64,000 nt of DNA from Microcystis aeruginosa FD4 (lineage in GTDB: Bacteria; Cyanobacteriota; Cyanobacteriia; Cyanobacteriales; Microcystaceae): contig NZ_CP046973.1 of the NCBI RefSeq assembly GCF_009792235.1, forward strand, positions 5,208,001 to 5,272,000, read 5' to 3'. A model generated the notes under the pieces. The model did not search any database and had not been told where the DNA came from. It saw nothing but the letters and a program-made list of their open reading frames with translations. Both the position numbers and the translations under genes were made by a program. This document shows positions 1 through 7,334 of this stretch, one piece after another. Numbering within the stretch: position 1 is the stretch's first letter; each line of letters opens with the position of its first letter.

Positions 1-167
1 TGAACAGGTATGACCAAAATAATATCATTTCTTTTAAAAATGTGATGGCTACCTGTAATTCGATCAAGGGAAAACCCTTCTAATTCTAGCAGTTTACAAA
101 TATCGTTGAATCTTGCGTTATTAGGACTATTCTTTAGTAGTTCTAGTAGTTTATCCCTTTTAGACAC
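1..167 (-). CDS. HicA-family toxin, partial at window edge
   Basis: Reading the minus strand from a GTG at 167 gives an open frame to the window edge. It begins VSKRDKLLELLKNSPNNARF and contains LEGFSLDRITGSHHIFKRND. The G-S-H-H pattern after a short helical lead is the hallmark of YcfA/HicA mRNA interferases, in which the His is catalytic. The 3' end is outside the window, so completeness and a HicB partner cannot be judged. The family call is by motif only and the start codon is uncertain. Confidence 0.5.
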   Translation of the reverse strand, partial: MSKRDKLLELLKNSPNNARFNDICKLLELEGFSLDRITGSHHIFKRNDIILVIPV

Positions 168-372
168 GAGTGAATGCCATTCAACAATGAGCTTGAGCAG
201 AAATCCATTTTAACCCAAGATGATCGCTATTTTCCCCTCCTCATCCCCAAGAAGCGATCGCCATTTGCGTTCCTATCCCAAGCAATGGCAATTTTAAAGT
301 TTAATCAACAAGATAACAGCGATCGCAATACAAGATCGGCAATCATAGTTCAATTCCATTGATCCAAATTTC

Positions 373-588
373 CTACTCGCTTATATCAACTTCATCATTC
401 CAAATGATTCCGCTCCCTGATGGATCAAGTTGAAAGTTTTTAAAGAAAGCATAGTTTTTAAGGGAAGAAAACATCGTTTTTTCTAGTAGATTTTCACAGT
501 TATATTTTCTAGCTTGATGATTAGAAAAATGCACCAATAGAGTATAATTTTCAATGATTTCGGCTGATGTTATTTTGGGGTAAAGCAT
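373..588 (-). CDS. DUF2442 small protein
   Basis: This 71-residue protein begins MLYPKITSAEIIENYTLLVH and ends in an acidic tail. The pattern of a short beta-rich domain with F-x-N and a later LEKT-MFSSLKNYAFF segment fits the DUF2442 family, which is typically 70-90 residues and found next to DUF4160 proteins. It lies 4 bases downstream of the DUF4160 gene, so the two are co-transcribed. Such pairs are usually regarded as toxin-antitoxin-like, but the activity is not established here. A degraded second copy of this gene lies at about 2878-3045. Confidence 0.6.
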   Translation of the reverse strand: MLYPKITSAEIIENYTLLVHFSNHQARKYNCENLLEKTMFSSLKNYAFFKNFQLDPSGSGIIWNDEVDISE

Positions 589-592
589 TGTT

Positions 593-874
593 TTATTTCA
601 AAGGTGGTAATTTATTAAATTCTTGAGTGTTCCACATTTTCAATAATTCTGGTTGATAGATTGTTGCCCATTCTACAACCATTTTTGTGGCTCTATTAGG
701 TAAGTCTCCTTCAATGATTTCTAAGGTTTCCAGATTAAATAGGGCGTTATATTCTTCATAAATCGCATGAAAATGGGGAGGTGGATAATCGGCAAAAAAG
801 AGTTTAATGATAATTCCATAAAATCGAGTAATTTCTGGCATAAATCTATTTTTAGAAGTCTTTCTTGATGACAA
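593..874 (-). CDS. DUF4160 small protein
   Basis: The core MPEITRFYGIIIKLFFADYP followed by PPHFHAIY is the DUF4160 signature (I-x-M/L-F...PPHFHA). The most likely start is the internal Met of MPEITRF at 841, because family members normally begin there; the longer form adds 11 residues. The C-terminal half has the usual W-A-x-x-x-x-x-E-L-L segment. The gene pairs with the DUF2442 gene immediately downstream and sits among other toxin-antitoxin modules. Its biochemical role is unknown. Confidence 0.65.
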   Translation of the reverse strand: MSSRKTSKNRFMPEITRFYGIIIKLFFADYPPPHFHAIYEEYNALFNLETLEIIEGDLPNRATKMVVEWATIYQPELLKMWNTQEFNKLPPLK

Positions 875-1053
875 AAATATTATAACAAAGCTTGTTGGGT
901 TTTGTTACCTCCACCTAAACGACAAGATCAGCGATCTGCTACGCAGTGCCTTCGGCATCGCCCCTCCTCATCCCCAAGAAACGATCGCCCCTTCCCATAA
1001 TCAAACAGCGATCGCCAACTCCGAAACCTTGCTAACATAATAAAAAATCATAT

Positions 1054-1338
1054 TCAATAAACCTCATCGTGAGTTCCAATATCAATTAGGTTGATCTCTT
1101 CTTCTTGGGTTTCAGGGTTTGATTCAAAATTGAAAATAATTCGACAATCATATTCAACAGAAAAAGCCCAAGCACCTGACAGTTTCCCCTTTAGTTTATG
1201 GGTGCGTAATATTGGATTATAGGGATCGTCAGCGAGTAGTCTCAATTTGGTTTCTATTTTTGATTTTAAGTCGGGTTGTCGTTTAATCCTTGTTTTGAAA
1301 GCGCGTTTAAATGATTGGCTAAAAACCAAGTTAATCAT
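1054..1338 (-). CDS. RelE/YafQ-like toxin
   Basis: This 94-residue basic protein begins MINLVFSQSFKRAFKTRIKR. It has the RelE-superfamily order: an N-terminal helix rich in Lys and Arg, LRLLADDPYNPILRTHKLKG, then AWAFSVEYDCRIIFNF and a final IDIGTHDEVY. The H-K-L-x-G and final G-T-H-D-E-V-Y signatures are typical of the RelE/ParE mRNA interferase or gyrase-poison fold. Its start overlaps the end of the upstream antitoxin gene by 8 bases, the usual antitoxin-first order. Whether the target is mRNA or gyrase cannot be told from sequence. Confidence 0.75.
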   Translation of the reverse strand: MINLVFSQSFKRAFKTRIKRQPDLKSKIETKLRLLADDPYNPILRTHKLKGKLSGAWAFSVEYDCRIIFNFESNPETQEEEINLIDIGTHDEVY

Positions 1339-1570
1339 TGTTTAGTTCGGCAATAATGGAATCAACATCTCCTCGAAAAACATTACCATTTTGATAGTCT
1401 TGTCGAGCTTGAGAAATATTTTGAGCAATTTGTTCTCGTCTTTTTTCGATTTGCCGATGTTTAACAATATTGATCAAGTCATCTTGTTCATCAAAAGAGA
1501 GATAGTCAATCATTTCTAAGATTTGACTAAATTGCATTGTTGGCGGCATTGTTACTTTCCCCTTTTTCAA
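1331..1570 (-). CDS. Antitoxin of RelE-like module
   Basis: This 79-residue protein begins MKKGKVTMPPTMQFSQILEM. It is largely helical with a charged middle (KHRQIEKRREQIAQNISQAR) and an acidic tail, typical of a type II antitoxin that wraps its toxin. A start at the Met of MPPTMQF (1549) is also possible. The product should bind and neutralise the toxin encoded just downstream and repress the shared promoter. The family name of the DNA-binding domain is not clear. Confidence 0.6.
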   Translation of the reverse strand: MKKGKVTMPPTMQFSQILEMIDYLSFDEQDDLINIVKHRQIEKRREQIAQNISQARQDYQNGNVFRGDVDSIIAELNND

Positions 1571-1653
1571 TACAGACTTCTATTTTACTCTGCTTGGGCA
1601 ATAATCACATCTGCGATCGCCAATTGCTGACAACTTTCCAACTCACAAAGAGA

Positions 1654-1734
1654 GATCGCCCCTCCTCATCCCCAAAAAACGATCGCCCCTCCTCATTCCC
1701 AAGAAACGATCGCCTCTCCTTATCCCCAAAAAGC
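1654..1734. repeat. 27-bp tandem repeat, three units
   Basis: Three adjacent 27-base units each begin GATCGCC and continue C-rich with a CCCAA run (1654-1680, 1681-1707, 1708-1734). A related single unit lies near 958-990 and another near 230-260. They run directly into the 64-bp repeat that follows. Confidence 0.8.
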
Positions 1735-1926
1735 GATCACCCTCTGCATTCCTATCCCAAGCAATGGCAATTTTAAAGTTTAATCAATAAGATAACAGGA
1801 TCGCCCTTTGCATTCCTATCCCAAGCAATGGCAATTTTAAAGTTTAATCAACAAAATAACAGGATCGCCCTTTGCATTCCTATCCCAAGCAATGACAATT
1901 TTAAAGTTTAATCAACAAGATAACAG
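1735..1926. repeat. 64-bp tandem repeat, three units
   Basis: Three head-to-tail 64-base units (1735-1798, 1799-1862, 1863-1926) share TTCCTATCCCAAGCAATG and AATTTTAAAGTTTAATCAA, with a few substitutions. Dispersed single copies occur at about 262-320 and 2763-2822. The units have no spacers between them, so this is not a CRISPR array. Confidence 0.85.
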
Positions 1927-2139
1927 CGATCGCACGGTAGCACGGTAGGATGTGTTAGCGTAACGTAACGCAGAATAATTACAAATTCATCATGATTAAA
2001 AGCAAAAAAGCGCGTTAAGTAACTACAAGATCGGCGATCGCACTCCCCAAAAGTAATCGCCACATCAAAAAAGATTAATTTGTCTAAAAATTTGCTAGAA
2101 TGAGGGGAAGAATGACTTACTTTTAAGGGTGGTAAGTAA

Positions 2140-2232
2140 ATGTGGTGGCAAAGTTCTCGATTAGACCGTATTGAAGCCAATATGGAGCGTATTGATGCAA
2201 GAATAGAACGTCTTGAAAGGATTTTGCTTTAA
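2140..2232 (+). CDS. 30-residue coiled-coil fragment
   Basis: An ATG at 2140 opens a 30-codon frame, MWWQSSRLDRIEANMERIDA and then RIERLERILL, a perfect heptad-like coiled coil. GGGTGGTAAG precedes it. It may be the tail of a larger degraded gene or a tiny real gene, and it abuts the stop of hicA on the other strand. Confidence 0.25.
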   Translation: MWWQSSRLDRIEANMERIDARIERLERILL

Positions 2233-2468
2233 ATCTTTTCATAGGAAGCAATAAAATCATCTCGTGAGATACCCGCTTGAGTGCAAATACTCCTTAATGT
2301 AGAGCTTTTAATTTGCTGGTGATTTGGTAGCGTTAAAGGTGTTGTTGTTCCATCTGGATTTTTTCTAATCATAGAAATATGCTCTTTTTCTCTAACAATT
2401 GAAAAACCAAATTTTTCAAGAACTTTAATCACTTTGGCTTTGGGAGCATCAACGGGAAATTTTGCCAT
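2229..2468 (-). CDS. hicA: HicA-type mRNA interferase toxin
   Basis: This 79-residue protein begins MAKFPVDAPKAKVIKVLEKF and contains GFSIVREKEHISMIRKNPDG. The fold and length match the HicA/YcfA family, a double-stranded-RNA-binding-like fold with a catalytic His (E-H-I-S here, where G-S-H is more common). The C-terminal LPNHQQIKSSTLRSICTQAG is typical. Its ATG shares one base with the stop of hicB upstream, a TAATG coupling, so the two are translationally linked. It should cleave mRNA and be held inactive by HicB. Confidence 0.8.
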   Translation of the reverse strand: MAKFPVDAPKAKVIKVLEKFGFSIVREKEHISMIRKNPDGTTTPLTLPNHQQIKSSTLRSICTQAGISRDDFIASYEKI

Positions 2469-2686
2469 TAAACCATTGCCTCTACAACAAAGGCTTCTAA
2501 TACAGATGAGTCAGCTTCGAGAACTGATTCCCCAAAGGTTTCAACATGAAAAGCGATCGCTGATCGCACGTCATTAAGAGCATCTTCATAGGTATCACCT
2601 TCACCGACTACTATGCCTTGAATTCCCAATGGATAGGCGATATAGCCATCATCATGCTTTTCCACAATAATTTTGATGGATTTCAT
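2468..2686 (-). CDS. hicB: HicB-type antitoxin
   Basis: This 72-residue protein begins MKSIKIIVEKHDDGYIAYPL and continues GIQGIVVGEGDTYEDALNDV. That is the partial RNase H-like HicB domain: an edge strand, then G-Y-x-A-Y-P, then G-x-G-x-T-x-x-E-A. It lies directly upstream of hicA with one shared base. No separate DNA-binding domain is present, so it belongs to the short HicB group. A truncated relative is found at 11608-11769. Confidence 0.8.
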   Translation of the reverse strand: MKSIKIIVEKHDDGYIAYPLGIQGIVVGEGDTYEDALNDVRSAIAFHVETFGESVLEADSSVLEAFVVEAMV

Positions 2687-2762
2687 AAATTCTTGACACT
2701 TTACAGGGATATCCTGATCCTATCTCATTTCTACAGGACTTTGATCAGGACATGGGCGATCG

Positions 2763-3046
2763 CTCTTGGCGTTCCTATCCCAAGCAATGGCAATTTTAAA
2801 GTTTAATCAACAAAATGATAGCGATCGCACTACAAGATCGGCAATCATAGTTCAATTCCATTGAGCCAAATTTCCTACTCGCTTATATCAACTTCATCAT
2901 TCCCAATTATGCCGCTACCTGATGGATCGAGTTGAAAATTTTTCAAGAAAGCATAGTTTTTCAAGGGAGAAAACATCGTTTTTTCCAGTAGCTTTTCACA
3001 ATTATATTTTCTGGCTTTATGATTAGAGAAACGCACCAATAAAGCT
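2763..3046 (-). pseudogene. Duplicated segment with degraded DUF2442 copy
   Basis: This stretch repeats about 262-545 at high identity, including one copy of the 64-bp repeat and then the 3' two thirds of the DUF2442 gene (minus strand, about 2878-3045). Several substitutions are visible, and the 5' end of the gene is lost where the sequence changes at about 3046. No DUF4160 partner accompanies it. It is a dead partial copy created by segmental duplication. Confidence 0.7.
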
Positions 3047-3173
3047 CATGTTACTCTACCGCTAACCCATCCCACAAATAAGGGACTTCCAGAGAATAAA
3101 ATACCCAACAAAAAAATCGAAAAGTGTTTTTTTGAAAAAGTAATTATGGCTCTTCGTTACCCTTTATGCTAAA

Positions 3174-3668
3174 TCAACAGACAAGATGCCAAGACAACAT
3201 ACTTCTAACCCAAAAATTCCGAAAGTTTCTAAAGCCATAGGCTCTCCGTTTTATTAGTTTAAGTTTATTGTTGATTCCCTCGACCACCCCATTCGTTGTC
3301 CTTTGCTCGAAATAACTAATGATTTCTCCAAACCAGTTTCGGATTGTTTGACAACTCTTGGTAAAAACACTGGAGGATTTTGCCAACCATTCTGAGATGG
3401 ATAGCATTCCCTCTGTCGGATTCTCTGAGGTTTCATAAATCTTTCTAAATTCTTCCTTTAACTCGTGCATCTTTTTCAAATTTGGCAAATTTTCTTTGAT
3501 AGCTTCTAGTTTGAGTTTTTGGGGTTCCGTTAAATTTTCTTCATTTTTTAACCGACTATATTTACTTCGCTTTAAAACTTCTAGTTTTGCTTCTTTTTCC
3601 GCTTTCTGTTTTTTATTTTTCTGCGCTTCTACGGCTCTTTTTTCTGCTCTTCTCTGTTCATCTAACTC
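3174..3668 (-). pseudogene. ISL3 transposase, C-terminal part
   Basis: The minus strand from 3668 reads ELDEQRRAEKRAVEAQKNKK and runs to the stop at 3174. The last 104 residues include FRKIYETSENPTEGM and NGVVEGINNKLKLIKRRAYG, the ISL3 DDE-domain C terminus with the catalytic Glu in VVEGINN and the R-R-A-Y-G-F box. It continues the frame of the fragment at 4846-5574, from which it is separated by an inserted element. The reading frame across the repaired junction is intact. Confidence 0.85.
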
Positions 3669-4845
3669 AGAAGTGTTGAACGTTGAGAAAAGCGAGACAA
3701 AAAATGCTATTATAGATAGAATCTAGACAACTTATTACCCTCACAATAGTGAGTTTGCCCTGATGACAAATTTTTCAAAACTCATAAAAGATCTTCTCAA
3801 TCCACTGCCCAAAAATGACTACGAGGGCGATTAGTACATTTACCTTCGTGTCCAGTTGGATAGGTTTCGCTCTAGATAAAAGCCTCGTCAGTATGAGAGA
3901 TTTATGTACGCGGATGACTCTTCAAGGAATCAACCTTAATCTCTCCACATTTTCTAAAGCCAGTAAAATCCGAGAAAGTGAACCATTCGAGAAAATAATC
4001 GAAGAGTTAACGAAACGATTAATCGCCAAAAAAGGAAAGGCGGACGCACGAGCGATGTTTCCCATTGACTCAACAATAATCACCTTAACGAGTAAATTAT
4101 TGTGGGAGGAAGGATGGCATCAAGTCCAGCTGTTTTCGGGTCTTAATAGTATCACGACAACCGTAGAGGGAATCGTGAGCCATTTCGGGCAAGGTCATGA
4201 CTCGCTCATAAGGAGAGAAAACGGTAGCAGCGATCCCCGTAAATGGAGTGGGGGCGATGGCTCGAGGGTTTGCTTCTCGTCTGAGAATTCTAAAATTATT
4301 AGAAGAAAAAGACAAACACTTTATTCTAAGAGTTAAAAATAATATGACTCTAGAAATGCTGGAAAATGGACGGTGTAAACTGGGAAAAGGAAAAAGGCAA
4401 GTAGAGGTAAGAGTAGTAGCTTTCTGTGACCTAGAAAGTCGGACTGAATTTCGGATAGCAACGGATTTACCTTTAGAAGGGAAAGGAGCGGTAAGTAATG
4501 AAGAAATCGGGGAAATGTATCGACAAAGATGGCAGATAGAACTCCTATGGAAGTTCTTGAAAATGCACCTGAAACTCGACAATCTCATCACCAAAAATGA
4601 AAATGGAATTCGGATACAAATCTATAGCTGTATTATCGCCTACCTAATTTTGCAATTAATTGATATTGCGGAAGATTTTGGAAAAAGCTTATTAGATAAA
4701 CTACGCTATTTACAGAGTTTTATGTGTCAACATATCAGCTATGTACACTGGTTTAGGAAAATTGTCTATTCAATTTGAAAAATGGCGTTTTGGGGTTGTT
4801 ATGTTCTTAAATGTAAAGTTTTGTTACGAGATTCAACGTTTCTGC
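3669..4845 (+). mobile_element. IS4-family insertion with 9-bp target repeat
   Basis: The 9-base sequence ATCTAACTC occurs at 3660-3668 and again at 4846-4854, on either side of a 1177-bp insert. The insert begins AGAAGTGTTGAACG and, read from its other end, GCAGAAACGTTGAAT, an imperfect inverted repeat. It sits inside the ISL3 transposase gene. Size, YREK-type transposase and repeat length all fit the IS4 family. Confidence 0.85.
3763..4778 (+). pseudogene. IS4-family transposase, frameshifted
   Basis: The coding sequence begins MTNFSKLIKDLLNPLPKNDY at 3763 and changes frame near 3830 to read TFTFVSSWIGFALDKSLVSM. It changes frame again near 4210, where GEKTVAAIPVNGVGAMARGF resumes. The middle carries FPIDSTIITL with a catalytic Asp. 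The C-terminal YRQRWQIELLWKFLK matches the IS4 Y-x2-R-x3-E-x6-K motif exactly. With two frame changes it cannot make an intact protein unless they are sequencing errors. Confidence 0.85.
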
Positions 4846-5574
4846 ATCTAACTCTTGATTAATTTGTTTCATGACATGGAATCTATCGGCGACTACCTCG
4901 GCCGATGGCATCAATTCTTTCACCAAATTTTTATAGGGCAACCAAAGGTCTATGCTGACTTCTTCAATTTGCTCTAACACCTCTTTTCCCCATCCCGTAA
5001 GCGTTTCCCTCAATTCTTCTTGTGTTCGCTTCTCTAGAATAGCTATTAGTTTTCCCGTATCTAAATTTACTAAAACCGCACAATAATTTTTTTGTCCTTT
5101 GACTAGAGCGATTTCGTCAATTCCTAGTCTTTTTAATTTCGATAGGTCTGTCTCTGTAATTTCTTCAGCTATGTCCTCTATCATTCTTTGAATCTCTTCT
5201 TCCGTTACGTCATTTCTTCGGCTAACATTTAAAATATCTCCTTCTTTTAATTGTTCGAGTATATTTTCGGCTAGTCTTTTCGTATAGGTTCGTTTACTGG
5301 CGACAAAATCTAACTCTTCACTAAAGGGTTTTCGACAATTATCGCACTTAAATTGACGACGATTAACTTGTAGGTACACTGGTTGTCCTGAGATTGGTAA
5401 ATCTTTGACTAAATGTCGATGATTTTGGTGTAGTTTATCGCTCTCTAACCCACAATGAGGACAGGTGGCTTTTTGATTTTTCGATTCGATTCGGCAAACT
5501 ATACCGATATTTTCTAGGTGTAGATAGCCTTGAATAGACGTTCCTTTTAGGTTCAAAAATTTGTCAAGCATCAT
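4846..5574 (-). pseudogene. ISL3 transposase, N-terminal part
   Basis: The fragment begins MMLDKFLNLKGTSIQGYLHL and contains the zinc-finger C-P-H-C ... C-D-N-C pair near residues 39-79. The DDE domain starts with KRLGIDEIALVKGQKNYCAV, and the second Asp is in VVADRFHVMKQINQEL. This is the canonical ISL3 order. The frame then enters the inserted IS4 element and stops at 4807. Together with 3174-3668 it would encode a full-length transposase. Confidence 0.85.
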
Positions 5575-5755
5575 AAGTAAAATACTCGGGTTTTTGGCTA
5601 TTATATCAAATCTTAACTCAATTGTCTATCTTTTGGTATTAACCTATTTGTGCCGTAAGTGTCTCCCTGTATAGATTTCAGCTACTTTTAGGCGTAGGCA
5701 CTCTCATCGAATTTTATTTTAAGTTAATTATTTGCATAACAATTACCGAAGAGCC

Positions 5756-6030
5756 AGAATATTTTCTACCTTTCTAGTGATTCCTAGGGCTGTTGTCTCA
5801 TTAATCTCCCAATTAATTCCGAGATGGAAATAAGTACTATATTCCCGTAAATACTCTAAGGTCATCAAGATTTGGTCTTCTAGACTTAATTTACTTGGTC
5901 TTCCCGATTTTTTTTGCAGAACTTTTTCGGCAGCCAAAGCCTTCACCATATCCTTAAATGTTTCAGGATATACTCCACAAAAGCGTTTAAACTCTTCTGG
6001 ATTCAAATTTTTTACTTTTTCGTAAGTCAT
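5756..6030 (-). pseudogene. IS5-like transposase, N-terminal fragment
   Basis: This begins MTYEKVKNLNPEEFKRFCGV and contains KKSGRPSKLSLEDQILMTLE, then YLREYSTYFHLGINWEINET. The pattern is the helix-turn-helix domain that precedes a DDE_4 catalytic domain in IS5-group transposases of cyanobacteria. It is cut after about 91 residues by the right end of the ISL3 element, and no catalytic domain is found on the far side. The family assignment is by resemblance. Confidence 0.65.
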
Positions 6031-6260
6031 GGTTTTTCTGAGTGTTTTACTTTATTGTACATAATCAGTTCCTATTTTTGCAGGAGGTCTACTATTCGCC
6101 GCTATTGTCATTTTTGACATTGATTTGGTCAAATGGGCTAACTGTAGTGCGCCTTTTGCCGATCCAATCGATCGGGAATCAGCCATTTGCCGCAGATAAT
6201 CCGGCGGCTCTTGACAACCCTCATATTATAGATACTGACATCTATCTCAGGGGCTGTGAA

Positions 6261-6386
6261 ATGGCCGCAACAAACGCAAGCAACAAGCAAGGAAGAGGGC
6301 AGTTTCCCCTAGAGGAGTTAATGGCTAAACTGGGTACCTCAGCCAATGGCTTGAGTCAAAGTGAGGCACAAAAGCACCTCTCCTAG
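6261..6386 (+). pseudogene. P-type cation ATPase, N-terminal stub
   Basis: An ATG at 6261 encodes MAATNASNKQGRGQFPLEEL and then MAKLGTSANGLSQSEAQKHL. This is the cation-ATPase N-terminal domain that starts plasma-membrane-type P-ATPases. The frame hits TAG directly after HLS, where a Gln would be normal, and is followed by D-G-Y. Then a MITE begins at 6393. Nothing resembling the transmembrane or phosphorylation domains follows, so this is a dead stub. Confidence 0.6.
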
Positions 6387-6392
6387 GACGGC

Positions 6393-6515
6393 TATAGAGT
6401 CCATTTGGTATCTTTCCCAAAATCCTTACCCAGTATGGATTAGAGCGAATTAGCCAAAATACCTGTAATTCTTCCCCGTGAAGCGTCACAAGAGAGATAC
6501 CAAATAGGTTCTATA
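6393..6515. mobile_element. 123-bp MITE with TATAGA ends
   Basis: The 21-base ends are inverted repeats with three mismatches. The left end reads TATAGAGTCCATTTGGTATC; the right end, read in reverse complement, reads TATAGAACCTATTTGGTATC. There is no coding sequence inside. It follows the truncated ATPase stub directly. A single matching end is found near 39959-39977. Confidence 0.7.
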
Positions 6516-6535
6516 AGTGGGTGGGTGGAATTAAA

Positions 6536-6775
6536 TAGGGCTGGCTGAATAATGGTAAAACCCTTTTAAAATAAGGCTTTTGACCTGTTAAAATCCGATG
6601 TTCATGCCGCGAAAATAGGATTGGGACTTTCAAAAACCTGGCATTATCCTTCTTGTAGTACATAGCTTGGTACAAAAAAACCAAGGGCAACAAAGCCTGA
6701 AACGACCGGCTACTGACGACCGGCTACTGACGACCGACTCCTACCCCCACCGAAAAACTTTTTCAGCAAACCCTA
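6536..6775 (+). mobile_element. 240-bp MITE, copy 1
   Basis: The element runs from TAGGGCTGGCTGAATAA to TTTTTCAGCAAACCCTA, and the ends are imperfect inverted repeats. A near-identical copy in the opposite orientation is at 46549-46786. The interior has a repeated CGACCGGCTACTGA unit and no long reading frame. Degenerate relatives lie near 19634-19855 and 50037-50272. Confidence 0.8.
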
Positions 6776-7334
6776 GATATGTATGGGGTAAGTTCAGTTA
6801 TATCTTTAGCTTGGTCCCTTGTTCCAAGGCTGGAAGACAATATCTCATACCATTTTTCAAAAGTAATGACAGAGATGGTTATGCCTGGTGCATCTCAATT
6901 TTGTCGAAATATCCAGATGACATTTTGGGCGCACGCGGTGCGCCCCTACCATTGGCGAAATAATATTATTTGTAGGGGCGAATTGCATTCGCCCTCTTTG
7001 AACAACTTCTGCTGCTCACCTTAAGTGAGAGAAAATCACCAATAGGATACCATTTTTCTTTATTCGCGTCACAACGAATGCAGGCTTGGCAAGCATTCGA
7101 GCGTGGATGTCTGTCATGGATTTAGAAATTTGGTATCAGGCGCTGCTTCTCAACGTTTGTTTCTGGCACCTTTTTGGACAAAAAAGTCTCCAAACCCTTT
7201 TTTAGCAAGGCTTCCAGTGATATTCAGCAAATCCTAGATAGTTGACAGGAAACCGATGGTCATCGGCGAACATCCCCGATTAATATTTTTGTCCTACTAG
7301 GGCGCAGATTCTGCGCCCTAGATACCTTACTATT
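6776..7334. other. Non-coding stretch with palindromic repeats
   Basis: No gene was found here. There are three GC-rich palindromes: GGGCGCACGCGGTGCGCCC near 6927-6945, GGGGCGAATTGCATTCGCCC near 6974-6993, and GGGCGCAGATTCTGCGCCC near 7301-7319. The last lies just beyond the stop of the GH57 gene and could end its transcript. A degraded end of the 240-bp MITE family is visible near 7165-7235. Confidence 0.5.

Larger units (their letters stand above)
3148..5755 (-). mobile_element. ISL3-family insertion sequence, interrupted
   Basis: The outer ends form imperfect inverted repeats: GGCTCTTCGTTACCCTTTAT at 3148 and, read on the other strand from 5755, GGCTCTTCGGTAATTGTTAT. The nine-base tip is identical. 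Removing the inserted IS4 element and one target repeat leaves about 1.42 kb, the usual ISL3 size. The flanks 3140-3147 and 5756-5763 do not form a clear 8-bp duplication, so one side has probably been rearranged. Confidence 0.75.

Noticed and set aside
1654..1926. Possible CRISPR array
   Set aside because: The units are directly adjacent with no unique spacers, and no cas genes are nearby.
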